Shown here in pieces: positions 5,632 to 9,557 of a stretch of DNA of 9,557 bases. The translations under genes were made by a program, and so were the position numbers. Position 1 is the stretch's first letter. Every line of letters begins with the position of its first letter. The notes beneath the pieces were generated by a model. The model made no database searches, was not told the origin of the DNA, and worked only from the letters and a program-made list of their open reading frames with translations. This DNA is from Anaerolineales bacterium (GTDB lineage: Bacteria; Chloroflexota; Anaerolineae; Anaerolineales; Villigracilaceae): contig JAICQC010000163.1 of assembly GCA_025938055.1 (NCBI GenBank), positions 1 through 9,557 on the forward strand, given 5' to 3'.

Positions 5632-6876
5632 ATGCCTGAATTCCTGACCCTTCTTCCGCCGGATGAAGCCCGCGCTTTGCTTCTATCGCATCTTATGCAG
5701 CCGGTCACTGATTCCGAAGAAATAGAGGTCGTTTCCTCTCTGGGTCGCATCCTCGCGCAAGACATCCTCGCACCGCATCCGCTGCCGGAATTCCAGCGCA
5801 CCACTGTGGACGGTTATGCGGTCCGCGCCCGTGATACACATGGCGCGAGTGACTCCCTGCCTGCCTATCTAACTCTGGTTGGTGAGATTCCAATGGGCGA
5901 TGCGCCTGCGTTCGAGGTGGCTGTGGGTCAATGTGCATTGATCCATACCGGCGGGATGCTGCCTGCCGGAGCAGACGCAGTGGTGATGCTCGAATACACA
6001 CAGCGAACCGGGGAGGAGGAAATTGAAATCTTCCGCGCGGTCGCGGAGGGTGAGAACGTGATCCGCGTTGGGGAGGATGTGACTCAGGGACAAAAAGTAC
6101 TGCCAAAGGGGAGCCTGATCCGTCCCCCTGAAATTGGCGGACTGATGGCGTTGGGGATCGTCAAGGTCAGGGTGGCAAGAAAGACGCAGGTTGGTTTGAT
6201 TGCCACCGGCGATGAGGTGATAGATCCTGCTCAGTCGCCGCGGCCTGGTCAGGTGCGGGATGCCAATTCCTATACGCTCAGTTCCCTGGTGGAAAAGGCT
6301 GGCGGGGTTGCAAAGCGATATGGCATTGTGTCCGATGAGTTCAAGGAGCTAAAACTGGTTGTGGGGAGGGCGCTCTCTGAATGCGACGTGGTGATCGTCA
6401 CTGCAGGTTCCTCCGCCTCCACGCGTGACATGACCGCGGACGTCATCCGTTCGCTGGGCGAGCCGGGTGTGCTGGTTCATGGCATTAACACGCGGCCTGG
6501 CAAACCGACCATTTTGGGCGTATGTGCCGGAAAGGCTGTCATTGGCTTGCCGGGCAACCCGGTCAGCGCGTTGGTAAATGGTTATCTATTTGTTATGCCG
6601 GTGATCGAAAAGTTGTTAGGCGCACTTCCGCAGCCAAAGCCCAGCGTGCCTGCACGATTGACTGTAAACTTACCCTCGCAGGCGGGCCGCGAAGATTGGT
6701 GGCCCGTGAAACTTAGTGCGAATCGTAATTCGTCAATCTCCCCACTTGAGGCTGAACCGATCTTTGGCAAGAGCAATTTGATCTTCACGCTCGCATCTGC
6801 GGATGGACTTTTACGAATTCATCCTGACGCTACTGGACTTTCGGCAGGGGAGATGGTGGATGTTTATTTACTGTAG
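5632..6876 (+). CDS. moeA: Molybdopterin molybdenumtransferase MoeA
   Basis: MoeA inserts molybdate into adenylylated molybdopterin in the cytosol, the last common step of molybdenum cofactor synthesis. The 414 residues have the standard MoeA length and domain order: an N-terminal region with LGRILAQDI (37-45) and T57-T-V-D60-G-Y-A-V, HTGGMLPAGADAVVMLE (105-121), the MoCF domain with ATGDEV (191-196), the GSSASTRD loop (259-266), N286-T-R-P-G-K-P and G305-L-P-G-N-P-V-S, and a C-terminal domain from about 335. The GSSASTRD loop differs from the GGVSVGEAD of the E. coli enzyme but keeps the acidic residue. There is no MogA, MoaB or substrate-binding fusion. The ATG at 5632 has no visible Shine-Dalgarno; translation may be coupled to the gene ending 18 nt upstream. 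The stop is only 13 nt from the convergent dehydratase stop, with no room for a dedicated terminator. No other moa or mob gene is in the window. Confidence 0.96.
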   Translation: MPEFLTLLPPDEARALLLSHLMQPVTDSEEIEVVSSLGRILAQDILAPHPLPEFQRTTVDGYAVRARDTHGASDSLPAYLTLVGEIPMGDAPAFEVAVGQCALIHTGGMLPAGADAVVMLEYTQRTGEEEIEIFRAVAEGENVIRVGEDVTQGQKVLPKGSLIRPPEIGGLMALGIVKVRVARKTQVGLIATGDEVIDPAQSPRPGQVRDANSYTLSSLVEKAGGVAKRYGIVSDEFKELKLVVGRALSECDVVIVTAGSSASTRDMTADVIRSLGEPGVLVHGINTRPGKPTILGVCAGKAVIGLPGNPVSALVNGYLFVMPVIEKLLGALPQPKPSVPARLTVNLPSQAGREDWWPVKLSANRNSSISPLEAEPIFGKSNLIFTLASADGLLRIHPDATGLSAGEMVDVYLL

Positions 6877-6889
6877 TACATCTGCCCAT

Positions 6890-7834
6890 CTATTGCCACG
6901 GCAGCTTTTCCAGATCAACATTCCCGCCGCTCAGAATCACGCCGACCTTCAATCCCCTCAGATCGATTTTCCTTTCCCATAGAACAGCAACTGCCACAGC
7001 CGCAGAGGGTTCAATGATGATCTTGGCGCGTTCCCACACGAACCTCATCGAATCGATAATTCCCTGCTCGCTCACGGTGATAATCTGCTCGACGCGCTCA
7101 CGAATGATCGGGAACGTCAGTGTGCCCAGTGAAGTCAACAGACCGTCGGCGATGGTCTGTGGTTTGACCGACGGAACGATTGCTCCTGATTGTATCGAGC
7201 GATAGGCGTCGTCCGCCATTTCGGGCTCACCCCCAATCACTCGGATTCCCTTCTTGAAACCCATTGCGGCGATGGCAGTTCCACTGATGAGTCCGCCACC
7301 TCCAACCGGTGCGATGACCACATCCAGGTCCGGGATCTCTTCAAAAAGCTCCAGCGCCGCTGTGCCCTGCCCTGCGATGACGCGCTCATCATTATACGGA
7401 TGGACGACGTTCGCCCCCGTATCGAGCCGAATGCCCTCCAGCGTACGTTCTCTCGCCTCAAGCGTGGGTTCACAATACGTGATCTGACCGCCATAACCAG
7501 CAACCGCTTGCTTCTTCACCACCGGCGCGTTGTTCGGCATGACGATGTATGCGGGGATGCCGCGCATCCTTGCCGCCAGCGCCAGCGCCTGCGCGTGGTT
7601 CCCAGAAGAATGCGTGCAGACTCCCCGTGAGGCTTCCTCATCGCTCAACGAAAACACTGCATTGCACGCGCCGCGAAACTTGAACGCGCCGACCTTCTGC
7701 AGGTTCTCGCATTTAAGAAACACCTGCGCGCTGACCCTTTCATTCAGGCTTTCATTGGTCACTACAGGTGTACGATGGATATATGGCTGAATCCTGTGCG
7801 CGGCGTTGTGAACATCCTTAAGGCTAAGGTCCAT
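6890..7834 (-). CDS. Serine racemase / threonine dehydratase-like PLP enzyme (no ACT domain)
   Basis: The 314-residue product is a fold-type II PLP enzyme of the serine racemase and catabolic threonine dehydratase group. It has the PLP lysine K52 in GAFKFRGA, S76-S77-G-N-H (S77 aligns with the re-face catalytic serine of serine racemase), the glycine loop GGGG (178-181) that holds the PLP phosphate, and L-S302-G-G-N-V-D-L near the C-terminus. E203, A207 and D209 in GGEPEMADD match the divalent-cation site of eukaryotic serine racemases in spacing. It lacks the C-terminal ACT domain of biosynthetic IlvA, so feedback inhibition by isoleucine is not expected. Likely reactions are dehydration of L-threonine or L-serine to 2-oxobutyrate or pyruvate, with or without serine racemisation. 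It starts 6 nt after the upstream dehydrogenase stop and is surely in the same transcript; only a CAGG directly at the ATG is seen as a ribosome site, so coupling is likely. Confidence 0.92.
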   Translation of the reverse strand: MDLSLKDVHNAAHRIQPYIHRTPVVTNESLNERVSAQVFLKCENLQKVGAFKFRGACNAVFSLSDEEASRGVCTHSSGNHAQALALAARMRGIPAYIVMPNNAPVVKKQAVAGYGGQITYCEPTLEARERTLEGIRLDTGANVVHPYNDERVIAGQGTAALELFEEIPDLDVVIAPVGGGGLISGTAIAAMGFKKGIRVIGGEPEMADDAYRSIQSGAIVPSVKPQTIADGLLTSLGTLTFPIIRERVEQIITVSEQGIIDSMRFVWERAKIIIEPSAAVAVAVLWERKIDLRGLKVGVILSGGNVDLEKLPWQ

Positions 7835-7840
7835 CCTGAC

Positions 7841-8767
7841 TTAATATCCCTTTTCAAAGTCGACCACATATTTCAGCGGTTTTCCTGCCCGGTACAACTG
7901 GTAGTTCTCGACGAAAACTTTCGCGAGATCCTCCGGGTAGCTGATCGCGGATGTGTGGAAGGTCATATACAGGTTGGGCGTTTCCCAGAACGGGTGATTT
8001 TCTGGTAATGGTTCTTGTGCAAAGACGTCCAAAACCGCGGCGGCAAGTCTGTCTTGATTCAATGCGTTGACCAGGGCAGATTCGTCCACTGCGTTGCCGC
8101 GTCCAACGTTGACAAAAATTGCGTGAGGCGGCAATGCGTTCAACAATCTTTCGTCCACGATTTTGTTTGTATCTTCCGTTCGTGGCAGAACGCTGACCAG
8201 ATAATCCAGACCCCTGGCAAACGCGATAAGACTCCCGTTGCCGCTGGGCGAGGGATGAAAGTATTGATCTACCTCCGCGCTGGCTTCGCTTTCGCGCGTA
8301 AAACCTCGCACGTTCATTCGAAAGTGTTTCGCCGTCCCGGCGAGATGCGCGCCGATCGATCCGACGCCGAGCAAGCCAATGGTCTTGCCGCGCAATACAC
8401 CTGATTCGAGTCGCTGCCATTTCCTGGATGCCTGGGTCTGCATCCGCGCAAGCATTTTCTTTTCAAGAAAAAGCAAATAGCCAAACACATACTCCGACAT
8501 CAGCTCGCCGAAGACGTTGCGCGCGTTTGTCAGGACATAGTCGTGGCGTTGCCCGTCCTCCACCAGGGGTTCGACTCCCGCGTAAATGGACTGTGCCCAC
8601 TTCAGGCTCGAAAGATTCGGAAGGGCATCTCGAATCAATTTTGGCTCCCCAAGCACAATGTCGCTTTGTGCAGGGTCCTCGGTGAATTCCAGATCCGGCA
8701 GGCGCGCAGCCCGCAGGAGCCGGGTGTATTCTTCTGTCTCGCGTGAAAGGATGAGAAGTGTAGACAT
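7841..8767 (-). CDS. D-2-hydroxyacid dehydrogenase (NAD(P)-dependent)
   Basis: The 308-residue product belongs to the D-isomer-specific 2-hydroxyacid dehydrogenase family, which reduces 2-oxoacids to D-2-hydroxyacids or the reverse. Visible features are the Rossmann motif G134-V-G-S-I-G139, preceded by LRGKTIGLL, and the catalytic triad R223 (VNVGRGNAVDE), E252 (DVFAQEPLP) and H271 (MTFHTSA). The overall pattern resembles the GhrA-like group that acts on glyoxylate and hydroxypyruvate; substrate is not decided by sequence alone. The ATG at 8767 is chosen because TATAAT lies exactly 6 nt upstream, implying a leaderless message, and because residues from MSTLLILS form the usual first strand. 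An upstream ATG at 8806 in the same frame would start inside the terminator hairpin and is rejected. It is the first gene of an operon with the dehydratase. Confidence 0.92.
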   Translation of the reverse strand: MSTLLILSRETEEYTRLLRAARLPDLEFTEDPAQSDIVLGEPKLIRDALPNLSSLKWAQSIYAGVEPLVEDGQRHDYVLTNARNVFGELMSEYVFGYLLFLEKKMLARMQTQASRKWQRLESGVLRGKTIGLLGVGSIGAHLAGTAKHFRMNVRGFTRESEASAEVDQYFHPSPSGNGSLIAFARGLDYLVSVLPRTEDTNKIVDERLLNALPPHAIFVNVGRGNAVDESALVNALNQDRLAAAVLDVFAQEPLPENHPFWETPNLYMTFHTSAISYPEDLAKVFVENYQLYRAGKPLKYVVDFEKGY

Positions 8768-8773
8768 AACTTT

Positions 8774-8779
8774 ATTATA
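8774..8779 (-). promoter_or_regulatory. Perfect -10 box for a leaderless hydroxyacid dehydrogenase transcript
   Basis: On the minus strand TATAAT (8779-8774) is followed by six bases (AAAGTT) and then the ATG at 8767. This is the same geometry as at the SDR gene and puts the predicted transcription start on the start codon. There is no Shine-Dalgarno sequence. No convincing -35 is seen at 16 to 18 nt; TTGTCA (8806-8801) is 21 nt away and lies in the terminator stem. Confidence 0.55.
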
Positions 8780-8794
8780 ACTATTCCATCTCAC

Positions 8795-8841
8795 TAAAAA
8801 TGACAAAGCGCCGTGCAGAATTTCTGCACGGCGCTTTGTCA
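8795..8841 (-). terminator. Strong intrinsic terminator after the GlsB/YeaQ-family gene
   Basis: TGACAAAGCGCCGTGCAGAA (8801-8820) and its exact reverse complement (8822-8841) form a 20-bp GC-rich perfect stem around a single T; in practice the central GAATTTC opens as the loop. On the minus strand the stem is followed by TTTTTA (8800-8795), the expected U-run, and it begins 19 nt after the stop of the small membrane protein. The plus-strand side has no comparable T-run, so it acts mainly on minus-strand transcripts. Confidence 0.9.
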
Positions 8842-8860
8842 GACAATTATATGTTACTGA

Positions 8861-9112
8861 TCAGCTACGGCGTACTAAGCCGACCAGGAAAAGCAGGACG
8901 ATCGCGCCCAGGATGGCGACGATAAGGCTGACAAGGTTGAATCCGGTCACGCCCTGTCCACCAAAGGCAGACATCACCCAGCCGCCTATGATGGCGCCGA
9001 CGATGCCAACTACGATGTTGGCGAGCGCTCCCATTTGAGCGTTCCGTCCCATAATGATGCTTGCAATCCATCCAGCGATGGCACCGAAGATGATCCATAA
9101 AATCCAGTTCAT
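8861..9112 (-). CDS. GlsB/YeaQ/YmgE family (transglycosylase-associated) small membrane protein
   Basis: The 83-residue product consists of three hydrophobic segments (about 3-21, 30-48 and 58-79) separated by short loops, with the family pattern MGRNAQMGALANIVVGIVGA (21-40) and a basic C-terminus VRRS. The family is known as transglycosylase-associated or general-stress proteins of the inner membrane; the biochemical function is unknown. The start at 9112 is set by GGAGG (9122-9118) 5 nt upstream; a longer frame from 9148 would add 12 residues before a strong ribosome site and is less likely. The gene is followed by its own strong terminator and preceded by a 153-nt gap, so it is probably monocistronic. 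Confidence 0.92.
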   Translation of the reverse strand: MNWILWIIFGAIAGWIASIIMGRNAQMGALANIVVGIVGAIIGGWVMSAFGGQGVTGFNLVSLIVAILGAIVLLFLVGLVRRS

Positions 9113-9117
9113 TTCTA

Positions 9118-9122
9118 CCTCC
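9118..9122 (-). promoter_or_regulatory. Ribosome binding site fixing the start of the small membrane protein
   Basis: GGAGG on the minus strand, followed by TAGAA and then ATG at 9112. It decides for the 83-residue form beginning MNWILW over an upstream in-frame ATG at 9148. Confidence 0.75.
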
Positions 9123-9184
9123 AATAGATCTGAAAATAGGTTGGTCAATACTTGCTAGGCGGGCGTTACGTCCCGCTCATTGTA

Positions 9185-9219
9185 AGAAACGATAACAAAA
9201 AAGGATTGTTACGTTTCTA
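9185..9219. repeat. Inverted repeat in the gap between the BrkB-like and GlsB-like genes
   Basis: AGAAACGATAACAA (9185-9198) and TTGTTACGTTTCT (9207-9219) are reverse complements except for one bulged A, giving 13 pairs around an 8-nt loop. It is AT-rich. On the minus strand it follows the BrkB-like stop by about 46 nt, but the T-rich tract is in the loop side and not after the stem, so a terminator role is uncertain. The nearby GCGGG (9160-9164 region) and CCCGC (9173-9177 region) can form a second small hairpin ahead of the GlsB-like gene. No confident promoter was found in this gap. Confidence 0.5.
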
Positions 9220-9265
9220 TACATAGATAACACCGTACGGAGCAAGGGGTTTCGTTTTTTTGAAA

Positions 9266-9556
9266 TTATCGCTTTCTAAGACCAAAAACAGTCGTTAATA
9301 TCCCTGTGAAAAAAGACGCAGCCATCAGCCCCACAAAAATGCGTGCGGTCTGGCTGTTTTCACGCTCCATCCTGATTTCTCTTGCCGAGATCGCAGAAGC
9401 AGCCGGAATGGCAAGCTGGGGCTTGAATTCCCTGGCTGGTTTTTGTCCGGACTGTAGAGCCGCACCGGTTTGCGCAGTCGCTTCTTCACTTTCCGGGACA
9501 ATTTTCGAACCGTAGTTATTGGCATAGACCTGTGTGAATTCCGCGCCAAAGAAGAG
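9266..9556 (-). CDS. YihY/virulence factor BrkB family membrane protein (C-terminal fragment)
   Basis: Only the last 96 residues are in the window; the start lies beyond the right edge. The first visible residues, LFFGAEFTQVYANNYGSKIVP, match the last conserved block of YihY/BrkB-family inner-membrane proteins (formerly misnamed ribonuclease BN), whose role is still uncertain. After this block come about 45 polar, low-complexity residues and then a further hydrophobic segment (about 72-92, IFVGLMAASFFTGILTTVFG) and a basic end LRKR. Many family members end soon after the conserved block, so the extra C-terminal membrane helix is a noteworthy extension. The stop TAA is at 9268-9266. Confidence 0.8.
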   Translation of the reverse strand, partial: LFFGAEFTQVYANNYGSKIVPESEEATAQTGAALQSGQKPAREFKPQLAIPAASAISAREIRMERENSQTARIFVGLMAASFFTGILTTVFGLRKR

Positions 9557-9557
9557 G

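Noticed and set aside
6877..6889. Bidirectional terminator between convergent moeA and dehydratase genes
   Set aside because: The 13-bp gap has no inverted repeat or T-run; termination must occur inside a coding region or by another mechanism.
7854..8420. Minus-strand frame of 188 residues inside the hydroxyacid dehydrogenase gene
   Set aside because: Same-strand shifted frame, very Arg-rich, no motif; the dehydrogenase frame holds the Rossmann motif and full catalytic triad.
1..9557. A novel defence, mobile or biosynthetic system
   Set aside because: All genes except the small or fragmentary ones fall in well-known metabolic or membrane families; no integrase, transposase, toxin, nuclease, reverse transcriptase, spacer-repeat array or synthase cluster was seen.

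Overview
The window looks like a piece of a bacterial chromosome with ordinary housekeeping and amino-acid metabolism content. The moderate-to-high GC, the mixture of Shine-Dalgarno-led and apparently leaderless genes, and the particular enzyme set (monofunctional proline dehydrogenase, short MoeA, ACT-less serine racemase/threonine dehydratase, VanW-type domain fused to a serine hydrolase) recall Chloroflexota of the Anaerolineae type. That assignment is inference from remembered family resemblance, not from a search. I see no rRNA, tRNA, CRISPR array, insertion sequence, phage gene or defence system.

Layout. Bases 1-978 (minus) hold the N-terminal part of a membrane-anchored protein with a VanW-type peptidoglycan-binding region and a beta-lactamase-like serine hydrolase domain; it runs off the left edge. 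It is divergent from a proline dehydrogenase gene (1226-2191, plus). The two are separated by back-to-back extended -10 promoters and a long proline dehydrogenase leader that contains a perfect 14-bp inverted repeat. A plus-strand run of five genes follows: a pteridine-reductase-like SDR with an apparently leaderless promoter (2275-2979), a DinB-fold protein (3015-3485), a class I/II aminotransferase (3550-4665), a UbiA-family membrane prenyltransferase (about 4744-5613) and moeA (5632-6876). moeA converges, with a 13-bp gap, on a minus-strand two-gene operon: a D-2-hydroxyacid dehydrogenase (7841-8767, again apparently leaderless) followed by a serine racemase/threonine dehydratase (6890-7834). 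Further right, on the minus strand, lie a small three-helix membrane protein of the GlsB/YeaQ/YmgE family (8861-9112), with a very strong intrinsic terminator after it, and the C-terminal end of a YihY/BrkB-family membrane protein (9266-9556), which runs off the right edge.

How the genes relate. Proline dehydrogenase feeds electrons from proline to the membrane quinone pool. The dehydrogenase/dehydratase pair could interconvert serine or threonine breakdown products (2-oxoacids) and 2-hydroxyacids. MoeA builds molybdenum cofactor, and the UbiA protein probably prenylates an aromatic or other acceptor in the membrane. The plus-strand run is close-packed but functionally mixed, so I do not claim a dedicated pathway. 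The most interesting signals are regulatory: the proline dehydrogenase leader, which could fold in two mutually exclusive ways or carry paired operators, and two leaderless promoters with identical -10-to-ATG geometry, each immediately downstream of an inverted repeat.
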